In this document: piece after piece, positions 18,287 through 27,638 of the stretch
How the letters are laid out: every line of letters starts with the position of its first letter
How positions within the stretch are numbered: position 1 is the first letter of the stretch
Assembly (NCBI GenBank): GCA_014763665.1
Contig: JACXUY010000006.1
Span: 1-51,316 of the forward strand
Length of the DNA: 51,316 bases
Direction: 5' to 3'
Source of the DNA: Gammaproteobacteria bacterium
GTDB taxonomy: Bacteria > Pseudomonadota > Gammaproteobacteria > Thiomicrospirales > Thiomicrospiraceae
The notes under the pieces: generated by a model
The model's database searches: none
Seen by the model: only the letters and a program-made list of their open reading frames with translations
What the model was told of the DNA's origin: nothing
Position numbers and translations under genes: made by a program

Positions 18287-18317
18287 CCATTAAGCATTCA
18301 CGAATCTATTCAACATT

Positions 18318-18342
18318 GGACACCCTAGGGTGTCCTTTTTTT
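18318..18342 (+). terminator. Rho-independent terminator after the anion channel gene
   Basis: Perfect palindrome GGACACCCTAGGGTGTCC followed by seven T residues, 32 bases past the channel stop codon. Confidence 0.92.
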
Positions 18343-18393
18343 ATGACACTTTGCTACAATGAAGCCTAGTTCAACTCCACTAACAAGCCTATT

Positions 18394-19089
18394 ATGTCAA
18401 CCATTCAGCAACTCCCCTGCAATGAGCGACCACGCGAAAAGCTCTTACAACAAGGTGCTGATGCCCTTACTGATGCCGAACTCTTAGCGATTTTCTTACG
18501 CGTCGGCATTCAAGGCATGAATGCCATTGAACTCGCCCAGCATTTGCTGGATGAATGTGGCGGTATGGCACGTCTTTTATCCGCTTCACAGGCTGAATTT
18601 TGTCGCTTACGCGGCTTGGGTAGCGCTAAATATGCACAACTGCAAGCTGTCTTAGCCTTGTCACGGCGGCATCATTTGGCACAGCTAACAACGCAATCGG
18701 TGATAAACAGTACGAACAGTGCTGTTGCCTTGCTCAGTGAGCACCTCTCTCACCAAAGCAACGAGGTCATTGCTGCATTATTTTTGAACAGCAAACACCA
18801 ACTCATCACTTTTGAAATTATCAGCCAAGGCAGCCTTCGTGAAGCACCCATTTATCCTCGAGAAATCGCCAAACGTGCTTTTCATCACAATGCTGGGGCT
18901 TTGATTCTGGCACATAACCACCCAAGTGGAGATGCTACCCCTTCTAAAGTAGACATTGATGTTACCTACAGCCTCGCTAAAACCCTTAAACCACTCGATA
19001 TTCGCTTGCTCGATCACATCATCATTGGTAAAGGCTTAAGTTATACGTCATTGGTAGAGGCACGGTTATTTAATGCTTCCGATTATTAG
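18394..19089 (+). CDS. radC: RadC family JAB/MPN protein
   Basis: A 231-aa product with an N-terminal helix-hairpin-helix region (about residues 60-85, RLRGLGSAKYAQLQAV) and a JAMM metalloprotease-like domain with E(x)nHxHPSGD (AHNHPSGDATPSKVD). RadC was once thought to be a DNA repair protein, but its activity is unproven. It has the same strand orientation as in coaBC-radC divergent pairs, but is displaced from coaBC by the accessory patch. Confidence 0.95.
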   Translation: MSTIQQLPCNERPREKLLQQGADALTDAELLAIFLRVGIQGMNAIELAQHLLDECGGMARLLSASQAEFCRLRGLGSAKYAQLQAVLALSRRHHLAQLTTQSVINSTNSAVALLSEHLSHQSNEVIAALFLNSKHQLITFEIISQGSLREAPIYPREIAKRAFHHNAGALILAHNHPSGDATPSKVDIDVTYSLAKTLKPLDIRLLDHIIIGKGLSYTSLVEARLFNASDY

Positions 19090-19102
19090 CTGGCTAAGGA
19101 AG

Positions 19103-19157
19103 GTCTGAATAATGCGCTTCGCTTCTCATTCAGACTTCACATTTTCGTTTTTTTAGC
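19103..19157 (+). terminator. Probable terminator after radC
   Basis: GTCTGAAT (19103-19110) pairs with ATTCAGAC (19128-19135) across a 17-base loop. A T-rich tract (ATTTTCGTTTTTTT) begins a few bases later. Confidence 0.55.
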
Positions 19158-19218
19158 TGGCGGAAGGATATTAATTAAATCAAGTGGTTACATGTTACTA
19201 AATGCAGCCCTTCCCCCA

Positions 19219-19310
19219 CACTTTAGTGCACCGTTAGGTGACACTTTAGTGCACCGTTAGGTGACACTTCAGTGCACCGTAAGGTGACACTTTAGTGCAC
19301 CGCAAGTTGA
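19219..19310. repeat. Four tandem 23-bp repeats
   Basis: Units start at 19219, 19242, 19265 and 19288. Each contains ACTTTAGTGCACCG (one copy has ACTTCAG) followed by a variant of TTAGGTGAC. The first unit is preceded by TTCCCCCA, and the 19-base string TTCCCCCACACTTTAGTGC recurs inverted at about 13966-13984. There are no unique spacers, so this is not a CRISPR array. Repeated ACTTT-GTGCACC motifs resemble the multiple transposase-binding repeats at IS21-family ends; that comparison is from memory. Confidence 0.85.
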
Positions 19311-19534
19311 AGATCCCATCCCTTTTGTATTTTTCAAAGATTCCCTGGCCAGATACCCGATTATAGGCTGAGTTGTCATCGGATGATTTTTATTAGCGAT
19401 TAGTTGAACCTATATCAAAACCAACTTGAGTAGAGTGGCCTTGAGTCGTTGTTTGAATCGCAATAATGTTGTCAGGTTACGTATGTGCTTAATATGCGTT
19501 GTTGCTTGAGACAAATTGTGGTATAAGAATTTTG

Positions 19535-19549
19535 TGTACATTTTGTACA
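19535..19549. promoter_or_regulatory. TGTACA-TTT-TGTACA inverted repeat before the chemoreceptor gene
   Basis: A perfect 6-bp inverted repeat with a 3-base spacer, 16 bases upstream of the ATG and just before the ribosome site AAAGGAAA. It could be an operator, or an RNA hairpin affecting translation. Confidence 0.4.
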
Positions 19550-19565
19550 TTAAAGGAAATGGATC

Positions 19566-21872
19566 ATGGCTATCCCAAGCAATAAAGAGTATATGTTGCC
19601 TGCTGATTTGGTGATTCTTTCAACCTCCGATTTGCAAGGCAGCATCAAGAGTTACAATGCAGGTTTTAAAGATGCGTCGGGTTACTCGGATGAGGAGTTG
19701 TTGGGTAAGCCACACAGCATTCTTCGTCATCCTGATATGCCCAAAGAGGCGTTTCAAGATTTTTGGCATACCATCCAGGCGGGGCGCCCTTGGTATGGGA
19801 TAGTCAAGAACATGCGCAAAAACGGCGATCATTATTGGGTAGCGGCGAATGCTTCGCCTGTTACAGAAAATGGTCGCATAACAGGTTATTTGTCGGTGCG
19901 TTATCCTGCAACGCGCGAGCAAATCAGTGAGGCTGAGCTTCTGTATGCCGATATTAAGGCAGGCAAACGCCGCATGCCTTGGACGCGGGTGCAAAATGAC
20001 AGCATCGGGAAGTTGTTTGTGCTGTTGATGGTTGCTGTGTTGGTGGTGGCCTCTTTGGTGGCCTCGCTGATGGAGGCGCCAAGAGATGTGGTTACGCTGA
20101 TGATGCTGGCTACTTTAGTAGCGGCTGGTTATGCCTTGTATCACGGCTATCGCAGCAGTGTGTTGCCCGTAGCCTTAGTCAATGGTATCAATGCCTTGGC
20201 GAATGGTCGTTATCGGCAGCGCATCGAAGACAATAGTCAGTGGGGTTTTGTGTTGAACATGATTCGTACCCACATGGGAGCTGCGGATGCATTGCAGTAC
20301 GATGCGTCTCGTGCTTCGCAGGTGATGAGTACAGCCTTAAATGTAGCTTCAACCAATATCATGACGGCGGATGCTGAGTACAACATTGTGGACATCAATC
20401 GCAGTTTGAGAGAGATGTTTTCTGCTCATGAAAGCAAGTTTAGGCAGGTATTTCCGCAGTTTTCGGTGGATAAGTTGATTGGTTCAAATATGGATATTTT
20501 CCATAAAAATCCAGCACATCAACGCCAAATGTTTCAAGATCTGAACAACAAAATGGAAGCCAATTTGGTTTTGGCAGGTTTGCATTTTCGTTTAACGGTG
20601 ACTCCGATTGACATGAATGGTCAGCGACTGGGTTATGCCGTCGAGTGGTTGGATCGGACGACTGAAGCTACGGTGGTGGCTGAATTGGCTGAAGTGTTCA
20701 ATGGTATTCAGCAAAGCAACTTCAATAGACGCATTGAGGCAAAGGCTGATGGTATATATTCGAAGATTAAAAGCGATGTTAATAGTAGCATGGATGTTAT
20801 CCAGATCGCTTTGGATCGCATCAGTGAGGTGATGACGACACAGGCAATGGGTGACTTTACCAAAACCTTGCCTTCGGATTGCTTTAAGGGTCAGTTGAAT
20901 GACTTGAAAAATGCAATTAACTATTCAGCCGACAAGGTCAAAGAAGCCATTGCCCAAGCGGTGAATTCGGCTGAGATATTGGGTCATACTGCCAATCAGG
21001 TGGCCAGTGGTGCGCATGATTTGTCAGGTCGTGTGCAAGAACAAGCAGCAGCTTTGGAAGAGACTAGTGCGACTATGCACGAAATGGCTTCTGCTGTTGA
21101 GATCAACACACAGAATGCTCGCAAGGTGGCGGATTTGGCGCATCAAGTGCAGAATCAGGCAGACGCAGGGGTGGATGTGATGAAGCAAACCATTCTGGCT
21201 ATGCAGGGTATTCGTGAGTCGAGTGCTAAAATCGTGGACATTGTGGCTTTGATTGATGGTATTGCTTTCCAGACAAATCTGTTGGCACTCAATGCGGCGG
21301 TGGAAGCGGCGCGTGCTGGTGAGCATGGTCGTGGTTTTGCGGTGGTGGCAGGCGAAGTTCGTGCTTTGGCGCAAAAGTCTGCCGATGCCGCCAAAGATAT
21401 TAAACTATTGATAGATGACAGCGTCAGTCGTGTTGAAAATGGCACGCATCTGGTCGAGAAATCGGGCGAGGTGCTCGGTGGCATCAATGGCGCCATTGAA
21501 GGTGTGGTATCGATGATTGAAGATATTGCTAGGACATCCCAAGAACAAAGCCAAGGCATTGCTCAAGTCAATCAAGCAGTTGCGAGTATCGACAGGGTGA
21601 CCCAAGAGAATGCTGCTTTGGTCGAAGAGAGTACGGCAGCTGCACAACAAATGAACGAAGAGGCGCAGACATTGCTTGGTGTTGTTAGCTTCTTTAATGT
21701 GGGGCAGGCGAGGCAATCGACAGCAATGCAGTCGGCGCCCAAAAAGTCAACGACGGTGACGGAAAAACGTCCTGTTGCTCAGGCTGCACCCAAATTGGCA
21801 GCCAAAACTTCGGTTGCTCATCGCAGCTTGCCTAAGCCAAATACTGGTTCAGATGAGTGGACTGACTTTTAA
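19566..21872 (+). CDS. Methyl-accepting chemotaxis protein with Aer-like PAS domain
   Basis: A 768-aa receptor. The cytoplasmic N-terminal PAS domain (about residues 15-115) has the Aer-type segments [21 protein letters not shown] and [14 protein letters not shown], so it may sense redox through FAD or another bound ligand. Two hydrophobic segments follow (about 150-195), then a second PAS-like region (about 250-375), a HAMP-like stretch and the signalling domain. The hairpin tip ([20 protein letters not shown]) is complete. The C terminus EWTDF resembles the CheR/CheB-docking pentapeptide. It stands alone upstream of the RuBisCO genes, and a terminator separates them. Confidence 0.93.
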   Translation: MAIPSNKEYMLPADLVILSTSDLQGSIKSYNAGFKDASGYSDEELLGKPHSILRHPDMPKEAFQDFWHTIQAGRPWYGIVKNMRKNGDHYWVAANASPVTENGRITGYLSVRYPATREQISEAELLYADIKAGKRRMPWTRVQNDSIGKLFVLLMVAVLVVASLVASLMEAPRDVVTLMMLATLVAAGYALYHGYRSSVLPVALVNGINALANGRYRQRIEDNSQWGFVLNMIRTHMGAADALQYDASRASQVMSTALNVASTNIMTADAEYNIVDINRSLREMFSAHESKFRQVFPQFSVDKLIGSNMDIFHKNPAHQRQMFQDLNNKMEANLVLAGLHFRLTVTPIDMNGQRLGYAVEWLDRTTEATVVAELAEVFNGIQQSNFNRRIEAKADGIYSKIKSDVNSSMDVIQIALDRISEVMTTQAMGDFTKTLPSDCFKGQLNDLKNAINYSADKVKEAIAQAVNSAEILGHTANQVASGAHDLSGRVQEQAAALEETSATMHEMASAVEINTQNARKVADLAHQVQNQADAGVDVMKQTILAMQGIRESSAKIVDIVALIDGIAFQTNLLALNAAVEAARAGEHGRGFAVVAGEVRALAQKSADAAKDIKLLIDDSVSRVENGTHLVEKSGEVLGGINGAIEGVVSMIEDIARTSQEQSQGIAQVNQAVASIDRVTQENAALVEESTAAAQQMNEEAQTLLGVVSFFNVGQARQSTAMQSAPKKSTTVTEKRPVAQAAPKLAAKTSVAHRSLPKPNTGSDEWTDF

Positions 21873-21896
21873 TAGTTGTTAGCTATTTGTATTCTG

Positions 21897-21921
21897 TGCT
21901 GCCTAGATGGCAGCATTTTTT
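21897..21921 (+). terminator. Terminator of the chemoreceptor gene
   Basis: TGCTGCC-TAGAT-GGCAGCA followed by six T residues, about 25 bases after the stop codon. Confidence 0.93.
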
Positions 21922-22346
21922 ATATGGGTTGGTTGTTGAGTCTCCACTGATTGGATGGCTATCATTATCTAACATCCCTGTAGCTCATTGATGAATGCAA
22001 TGTCGGCGGTGCCACAGCCACCCAATGTGCAAAGAGAGATAGCAGCCCGATAAGTTGTCATGACTAAGCTGAGAGAATGACAAAAAAACAGTCCTGATTT
22101 GTTTATAAAAAATATCGATAATCAATCAAATAACAACATATAGTGATTTCCATAGATATTTATCTATTAATCTCATCGGAAACTTGTGTTAGACAGCGTG
22201 AATTAAACCGCATAAAATGAAAAAACAAACGGAAAAGACCTCATTTTTGTTCGTTTAACCTTATTTGACGCTGTAACATCGTTTCCGGTCACCACAATAC
22301 CCTCGATGTTCTCGTTAAATTCATATCAACCTTTGGAGATGATACG
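21922..22346. other. Leader region upstream of cbbM
   Basis: About 425 bases without a convincing gene. A 30-codon minus-strand frame with an ATG (21969-22061) lacks a ribosome site. The part from 22080 to 22180 is very AT-rich and holds an inverted repeat ATAGATA-TT-TATCTAT (22152-22167). A GGAG ribosome site lies just before cbbM. No cbbR gene is adjacent, so a LysR-type regulator, if any, is encoded elsewhere. Confidence 0.5.
22152..22167. promoter_or_regulatory. AT-rich palindrome upstream of cbbM, candidate regulator site
   Basis: ATAGATA-TT-TATCTAT is a perfect 7-bp inverted repeat about 180 bases upstream of the cbbM ATG. LysR-type CbbR sites are AT-rich dyads, but this one does not cleanly show the T-N11-A core, so the assignment is weak. 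Confidence 0.25.
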
Positions 22347-23726
22347 ATGGATCAATCAGGGCGTTATGCTGATCTCAGCTTAAAAGAAGACGAGTTAATC
22401 AAAGAAGGCAACCATATTCTTGTTGCCTACCATATGACACCAGCAACTGGTCACGGTTTCTTAGAAGCGGCTGCACACGTTGCGGCAGAATCTTCTACCG
22501 GCACTAACGTAGAAGTATGCACGACCGATGACTTCACGAAAGGCGTTGACGCTTTGGTGTACGAAATCAACGAAGCCACTGGCTTGGTTAAAATCGCTTA
22601 TCCATTAGACCTATTCGATCGTAATGTGACCGATGGCCGCATGATGATCGTATCTTTCCTAACCTTGACCATTGGTAACAACCAAGGCATGGGCGACGTA
22701 GAAAACCTACAAATGATTGACTTCTGGGTGCCACCACGCGCCATCCAATTGTTTGATGGTCCTGCAAAAGGCATTTCTGATCTGTGGCGTATTTTAGGTC
22801 GTCCAATTCAGGACGGTGGTTATATCGCTGGTACGATCATCAAGCCTAAGTTAGGTTTGCGTCCTGAGCCTTTCGCTGAAGCAGCTTACCAGTTCTGGTT
22901 AGGTGGTGACTTCATCAAGAACGATGAACCACAAGGCAACCAAACTTTCTGTCCAATGAAAAAGGTGATGCCGTTAGTCTATGATGCCATGAAACGCGCG
23001 CAAGACGAAACAGGCGAAGCGAAATTGTTCTCAGCCAACATCACGGCTGACGATCACTTCGAAATGTGTGCTCGCGCTGACTACATCCTAGAAACATTTG
23101 GCCCAGATGCAGATAAAGTAGCCTTCTTGGTTGACGGTTATGTTGGCGGTCCGGGCATGATCACGACAGCACGTCGTCAGTATCCTAACCAGTACTTACA
23201 CTACCACCGTGCTGGTCATGGTGCGATCACTTCTCCTTCCTCTAAGCGTGGTTACACCGCTTATGTGTTGGCTAAGATTTCTCGTTTACAAGGTGCGTCT
23301 GGTATCCACGTAGGCACAATGGGCTTTGGCAAAATGGAAGGCTCGAATGACGACCGCGCCATTGCTTACATCATCGAACGTGACAGCTACACTGGCCCTT
23401 ACTTCCACCAAGAATGGTACGGCATGAAGCCAACAACACCAATTATCTCTGGTGGTATGAATGCGTTACGTCTACCTGCGTTCTTCGCGAACTTGGGTCA
23501 CGGCAACGTTATCAACACTGCAGGTGGCGGTTCTTACGGTCACATCGACAGCCCAGCTGCTGGTGCTAAGTCGTTGCGTCAAGCTTACGAATGCTGGAAA
23601 GCAGGTGCTGATCCAATCGAATGGGCTAAAGAGCATAAGGAGTTCGCTCGTGCGTTCGAATCTTTCCCGAAAGATGCGGACAAGATCTACCCAGGTTGGC
23701 GCGAAAAGTTGGGCGTTCACAAGTAA
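22347..23726 (+). CDS. cbbM: Form II ribulose-1,5-bisphosphate carboxylase/oxygenase
   Basis: The enzyme carboxylates ribulose bisphosphate in the Calvin cycle. Form II enzymes have only large subunits and work best at high CO2 and low O2. The 459-aa product keeps the catalytic residues at the numbering of the Rhodospirillum enzyme: Lys166 (KPKLGL), carbamylated Lys191 with Asp193 and Glu194 (FIKNDE), His287 (HYHRAGHG) and loop 6 Lys329 ([10 protein letters not shown]). These mark an active form II RuBisCO, not a form IV RuBisCO-like protein. The gene has a GGAG ribosome site and is followed by a hairpin and then cbbQ-cbbO. Codon use looks optimised, as for an abundant protein. Confidence 0.98.
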   Translation: MDQSGRYADLSLKEDELIKEGNHILVAYHMTPATGHGFLEAAAHVAAESSTGTNVEVCTTDDFTKGVDALVYEINEATGLVKIAYPLDLFDRNVTDGRMMIVSFLTLTIGNNQGMGDVENLQMIDFWVPPRAIQLFDGPAKGISDLWRILGRPIQDGGYIAGTIIKPKLGLRPEPFAEAAYQFWLGGDFIKNDEPQGNQTFCPMKKVMPLVYDAMKRAQDETGEAKLFSANITADDHFEMCARADYILETFGPDADKVAFLVDGYVGGPGMITTARRQYPNQYLHYHRAGHGAITSPSSKRGYTAYVLAKISRLQGASGIHVGTMGFGKMEGSNDDRAIAYIIERDSYTGPYFHQEWYGMKPTTPIISGGMNALRLPAFFANLGHGNVINTAGGGSYGHIDSPAAGAKSLRQAYECWKAGADPIEWAKEHKEFARAFESFPKDADKIYPGWREKLGVHK

Positions 23727-23747
23727 TTTGTGATGTTCAACTCAGCG

Positions 23748-23779
23748 ATAACCCTGTGCGCAAGCACGGGGTTATTTCT
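23748..23779 (+). terminator. Hairpin/attenuator after cbbM
   Basis: ATAACCC-T-GTGC-GCAA-GCAC-G-GGGTTAT is a stem of about 12 pairs with a GCAA tetraloop and TTTCTT after it, 22 bases past the cbbM stop. A partial terminator or mRNA-protecting stem here would keep cbbM expression above that of cbbQ and cbbO. Confidence 0.75.
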
Positions 23780-23854
23780 TAATGCCTTAGGCAACTGAAT
23801 CATTCAGAAATAACCCCGCAAACTGCTACTAAATTAAAACCGTCATGAGCGACA

Positions 23855-23951
23855 TGAGTGCGAGGCGTAGGGCGTGCAGATGAGGAATGTACACGAAGTA
23901 CATGACGACATCCGAGCACCGCGCAACAAAGCAATCCTGGCGCGCAATAGG
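23855..23951. repeat. Dispersed hairpin repeat, copy C
   Basis: Related to the copies downstream of lexA: GCGAGGCGTAGGGCGTGCAG, then GAGGAATGTACACGAAGTAC (hairpin TGTAC-ACGAA-GTACA), then CATCCGAGCACCGCGCAACA and a GCGCAATAGG end. The loop differs from copy B (ATCA) but the stem is kept. It fills the gap between cbbM and cbbQ and ends about 14 bases before the cbbQ start. Confidence 0.75.
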
Positions 23952-23964
23952 TCTGGAGACGAAT

Positions 23965-24774
23965 ATGAGCGATTTTGATATTAATCAGTATTTAATTAAA
24001 GAAGAACCCTTCTACCAAGCGCAAGGTAATGAAGTCACACTGTACGAAACCGCTTATAAGAGCCGTATGCCCGTGATGGTTAAGGGTCCTACAGGCTGTG
24101 GTAAGTCTCGTTTTGTGGAACACATGGCGTGGAAACTCGGCAAACCCATTATTACCGTAGCGTGTAACGAGGACATGACGGCTTCTGATTTGGTCGGGCG
24201 CTACTTGCTTGATGCTAATGGTACGCGCTGGGTTGACGGTCCATTAACCTTAGCGGCACGTCATGGTGCGATTTGCTACCTAGATGAAATCGTCGAAGCC
24301 CGTCAAGACACTACCGTAGTCATTCACCCGCTCACCGACCACCGCCGCCAACTGCCATTAGATAAAAAAGGCGAACTGGTCGAAGCGCACCCAGACTTTC
24401 AACTCGTCATTTCTTACAATCCAAATTATCAGTCTTTAATGAAAGACCTGAAGCAATCGACCAAACAACGCTTTGCGGGCATGACTTTTGACTATGCGCC
24501 AGCCGAACTTGAAACATCGATCTTGGCAAAAGAAGCAGGTGTTGATACTAACATTGCTTCTGGCTTGGTACAAATTGCAGTCACCGCCCGCAACCTTAAA
24601 GGTCACGGCTTAACCGAAGGGATTTCAACCCGTTTGTTGGTATACGCGGCAAGCCTAATTCGTGATGGCGCCGACACGTGCGAAGCCTGCCGCATGGCAT
24701 TGGTTGAGCCGATCACTGATGATGCCGATATTCGTGATACCCTACTTCACGCGATTGATGCGATTTTCGGCTAA
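23965..24774 (+). CDS. cbbQ: RuBisCO activase AAA+ subunit CbbQ
   Basis: A MoxR-class AAA+ ATPase that, with CbbO, remodels inhibited RuBisCO active sites. The 269-aa product has Walker A GPTGCGKS (residues 41-48), Walker B AICYLDEI (102-109), the sensor region VISYNPNY and a C-terminal arginine-rich lid. The frame is open 26 codons upstream, but that part lies in the repeat element. MSDFDINQYL with a GGAG site at 23954-23957 is the likely start. Pairing with cbbM makes this the Q2/O2 type that serves form II enzymes. Confidence 0.95.
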   Translation: MSDFDINQYLIKEEPFYQAQGNEVTLYETAYKSRMPVMVKGPTGCGKSRFVEHMAWKLGKPIITVACNEDMTASDLVGRYLLDANGTRWVDGPLTLAARHGAICYLDEIVEARQDTTVVIHPLTDHRRQLPLDKKGELVEAHPDFQLVISYNPNYQSLMKDLKQSTKQRFAGMTFDYAPAELETSILAKEAGVDTNIASGLVQIAVTARNLKGHGLTEGISTRLLVYAASLIRDGADTCEACRMALVEPITDDADIRDTLLHAIDAIFG

Positions 24775-24793
24775 TGCGCTTTAGGAGCTCCAT

Positions 24794-27040
24794 ATGCCGA
24801 AACTAGCCGACTACCGCGCACGCTTTAAGTGTAGCTTCCCGCAGGCAAAAGAGGTTTTTGATGCCTGCATGACCCGCGCGTTGCAAGTATTATCTGACAA
24901 AGGGATCGATGAGTACCTGCACGCAGCCAGCCTCATCTGTATGATGGGGCGCGGTGTCGAACCAGTGTTGGTCTATTTGGAAGAAGCACCTGAAGTCGCG
25001 AATGCGGTTGGCGAAGACATTTTAGCAGACTTAACCAACTTCACCTTTAAGCTCAACAAATCGCCCAACAGCAAAGCGATTGTGCCATTTCTACAAAGCC
25101 TTGCCCCTGTTGCGCGTCGCTTAGAATGCCCAGAATCGATGCGCACTTACTTGCAAATCGTCATCGACACCATGCAAGCCACAACGCCCTCGATTCATGG
25201 GTTTCATGCCATTATCAATAGCCCTTGCTTGGTCGAGTTCTTAGAAAGCGCACCGCGCGTGCTGCAAACTTTGTCGCTCGCTGGCATGAAAAACTGGATT
25301 CACTATGGCGTGAAAGCACATGCTGCCGATCCAGATCGTCAGGCTGCCTATTTTTCACTTAATACGCCAGACAGTCTGACCATTTTACAACGCGAGCGGC
25401 ATGGTACGCTTCTAATCGATCATGAACGCCAACTCGATGCCATTCTCAAGGCCATGTGGGATACCGATGCGATGATCGTCCCTTACCCAACCGCATTGGA
25501 AGAGGGCGAAGCACAACGCCCTTATTTCGATGAATTTGGGCTACGCGCACCAGATATTTACGATGATTTGAACGGTGTATCTGGCATCAATCGCTACCGC
25601 GCGCTCATTGCGCACATGGCAGCCCACAAACGCTATTCGACACGCATTGTTGCCGACAACTACAGCCCCATGCAGCGTTTTGCCATCGAACTTTTCGAAG
25701 ACAGCCGCGTCGAAGCCTTGGCCATGCGCCAATACCCTGGCTTACGTCGCTTATGGTTAAGCTTGCATCCTATCCCACTCGAACACGCTTGCAATGAAAG
25801 CAATGAGTCTTGCCTGCGCCACCGCGCAGCCATGCTGTCTTATGCCATTTTGAATCCCAATCATGGCTACACCAACCCAGCAATTTTGGAGTTCTTGGGC
25901 AAGTTCAACGACATGATGGCACAAGAAACAACGACAACACGCGATGCTGCCGATTTAGCCATTAGCTTTGTTGCACGCACCCGTCGTCAGTCCGACGCGC
26001 TACCCAATATTTTCTTTACCGATACCGAAATCGATTACCGTGATGACAACCGCCATTTATGGCTCTTCATCGAAGAAGGCGACGAAGAAGAGATTTTCGA
26101 CCTATCGAAAAAGCAACACGATGACCAAAAACCTGAACAGACAGGATTGCCGCCGCATCACTACCCCGAATGGGATTATCACAGTGAAAGCTACAAACCC
26201 AACTGGGTCAGTCTGTTCGAAGCAGTACACCCTTCAGGGCAAGCCAGCACCATCGACAAGTTACTCGAAAAGCATGCAGGCATTGCGCGTCAGCTTAAGC
26301 AACTTATCGACATGATTAAACCTCAAAACAAGGTGCGCATTCGTTACCAAGAAGATGGTAGTGAACTTGACTTAGACGTAGCCATTCGCTCGCTCATTGA
26401 CTACAAAAGCGGCTCTAGCCCCGATCCGCGCATCAATATGAGCCACAAAACCGATGGTCGTGATTTTGCCGTGTCTTTACTCATCGACTTGTCTGCATCG
26501 GTGGGCAACAAGGCGACGGGCAGCACGCAAACCATTTTAGAACTGAGCCAAGAAGCGGTCAGTTTGTTGGCGTGGGCGGTCGATCAAATGGGCGATCCAT
26601 TGGCCATTGCGGGCTTTGACTCTAATACCCGTCACGAGGTGCGTTATCGTCACATTAAAGGCTTTAACGAAGCCTTTGATGATGGCGTTAAAGCACGCTT
26701 AGCCGCCATGCAACCTGGGCAATCGACCCGTATGGGTGCTGCTTTGCGTCATGCAGGACACTACTTGGAACACCGCAACGCCGATAAAAAACTACTATTG
26801 GTGCTCACCGACGGCGAACCCGCCGACATCGATAGCAAAGATCCACAAGCATTAATTGCCGATAGTCGCGAAGCGGTAAAAGAACTGAGCCAGAAAGGCA
26901 TTTCCACCTATTGCATCAACCTAGACCCCAATGCCGACACCTATGTTGCCGATATTTTTGGTAAGCACTACACCGTTATTGATAATATCAATCGTTTACC
27001 CGAAAGATTGCCGCAATTATTTATTTCATTAACAAAATAG
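24794..27040 (+). CDS. cbbO: RuBisCO activase adaptor CbbO (vWA domain)
   Basis: CbbO is the substrate-binding partner that docks on the CbbQ hexamer and contacts RuBisCO. The 748-aa product has a long N-terminal helical region and a C-terminal von Willebrand A domain (about residues 555-748) with an intact MIDAS: DLSAS (565-569), the threonine region TRMGAAL and LTDGEPAD. The MIDAS is the known contact with an acidic residue of RuBisCO. An AGGAGC ribosome site lies six bases before the ATG. The 19-base gap to cbbQ indicates one transcript. Confidence 0.95.
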   Translation: MPKLADYRARFKCSFPQAKEVFDACMTRALQVLSDKGIDEYLHAASLICMMGRGVEPVLVYLEEAPEVANAVGEDILADLTNFTFKLNKSPNSKAIVPFLQSLAPVARRLECPESMRTYLQIVIDTMQATTPSIHGFHAIINSPCLVEFLESAPRVLQTLSLAGMKNWIHYGVKAHAADPDRQAAYFSLNTPDSLTILQRERHGTLLIDHERQLDAILKAMWDTDAMIVPYPTALEEGEAQRPYFDEFGLRAPDIYDDLNGVSGINRYRALIAHMAAHKRYSTRIVADNYSPMQRFAIELFEDSRVEALAMRQYPGLRRLWLSLHPIPLEHACNESNESCLRHRAAMLSYAILNPNHGYTNPAILEFLGKFNDMMAQETTTTRDAADLAISFVARTRRQSDALPNIFFTDTEIDYRDDNRHLWLFIEEGDEEEIFDLSKKQHDDQKPEQTGLPPHHYPEWDYHSESYKPNWVSLFEAVHPSGQASTIDKLLEKHAGIARQLKQLIDMIKPQNKVRIRYQEDGSELDLDVAIRSLIDYKSGSSPDPRINMSHKTDGRDFAVSLLIDLSASVGNKATGSTQTILELSQEAVSLLAWAVDQMGDPLAIAGFDSNTRHEVRYRHIKGFNEAFDDGVKARLAAMQPGQSTRMGAALRHAGHYLEHRNADKKLLLVLTDGEPADIDSKDPQALIADSREAVKELSQKGISTYCINLDPNADTYVADIFGKHYTVIDNINRLPERLPQLFISLTK

Positions 27041-27042
27041 AA

Positions 27043-27072
27043 TTGACAAGGCAGTAAATAACTGGCTATAAT
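27043..27072 (+). promoter_or_regulatory. Sigma-70 promoter of rpmB-rpmG
   Basis: TTGACA (27043-27048), an 18-base spacer, TATAAT (27067-27072): both hexamers are consensus. It lies 37 bases before the rpmB ATG. Confidence 0.9.
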
Positions 27073-27108
27073 TTTTGCTTTGTCATTTTAGACGATAAGG
27101 AATTCATC

Positions 27109-27345
27109 ATGGCACGTGTATGTCAAATTACTGGCAAAGGCACAGTAACTGGGAACAAAGTGTCTCACTCTAACATCAAAACTAAGCGTCGTTTTTTGCC
27201 TAACCTGCATAACAAACGTTTTTGGTTAGAGTCAGAACAACGTTTTGTTCGTTTACGTATTTCAGCAAATGGCTTGCGTACTATCGACAAATTGGGTATC
27301 GAAGCTGTAGTTGGCGCTTTACGCGCTAACGGCGAAAACATCTAA
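27109..27345 (+). CDS. rpmB: 50S ribosomal protein L28
   Basis: A 78-aa large-subunit protein with the family start [20 protein letters not shown] and [20 protein letters not shown] near-perfect sigma-70 promoter precedes it. It is followed 11 bases later by rpmG, the conserved rpmB-rpmG operon. Confidence 0.98.
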   Translation: MARVCQITGKGTVTGNKVSHSNIKTKRRFLPNLHNKRFWLESEQRFVRLRISANGLRTIDKLGIEAVVGALRANGENI

Positions 27346-27356
27346 GGAGTAATGGT

Positions 27357-27524
27357 ATGGCTAAGTCAATTCGTGAAAAGATTAAATTGGTTTCTACCGC
27401 TGAAACGGGTTTCTTCTACACCACAACCAAAAACAAACGCACAACGCCTGAAAAGCTCGAAATGATGAAGTTCGATCCTAAAGCGCGTAAACACGTTTTG
27501 TTTAAAGAAGCGAAAATTAAATAA
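27357..27524 (+). CDS. rpmG: 50S ribosomal protein L33
   Basis: A 55-aa protein, [20 protein letters not shown] through [20 protein letters not shown] to the KEAKIK end typical of L33. The AAGGAG ribosome site overlaps the rpmB stop region. The zinc-ribbon cysteines found in C+ L33 paralogues are absent, so this is the zinc-free type. A terminator follows directly. Confidence 0.97.
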   Translation: MAKSIREKIKLVSTAETGFFYTTTKNKRTTPEKLEMMKFDPKARKHVLFKEAKIK

Positions 27525-27541
27525 TTGTCTGCTTCTTCTGC

Positions 27542-27568
27542 AAAAAGCCCGACTTGTTCGGGCTTTTT
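27542..27568 (+). terminator. Terminator of rpmB-rpmG
   Basis: AAAAAGCCCGA-CTTGT-TCGGGCTTTTT, an 11-bp stem with an A-tract and a T-tract, so it could act in both directions. It lies 17 bases past the rpmG stop. Confidence 0.93.
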
Positions 27569-27638
27569 GCATATAAGCCTTTTTTCAATGTGCTAACATA
27601 ACGCCTATTAGCCAACTTTTTGACCGTGAAACCCAACC

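Larger units (their letters stand above)
19136..19565. other. radC-chemoreceptor intergenic region
   Basis: About 430 bases without a credible gene. They hold the four tandem 23-bp repeats and, near the end, the TGTACA inverted repeat. The middle (19311-19530) shows nothing recognisable. Confidence 0.6.

Noticed and set aside
19219-19310. Tandem 23-bp repeats read as a CRISPR array
   Set aside because: The repeats are directly adjacent, with no unique spacers between them, and no cas genes are in the window.
21969-22061. Short minus-strand ATG frame of 30 codons upstream of cbbM
   Set aside because: No ribosome binding site, very short, and no recognisable product; it may be a remnant but cannot be supported as a gene.
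22347-23726. RuBisCO-like (form IV) protein
   Set aside because: All catalytic residues, including the carbamylated lysine and the loop 6 lysine, are present, and cbbQ/cbbO follow.
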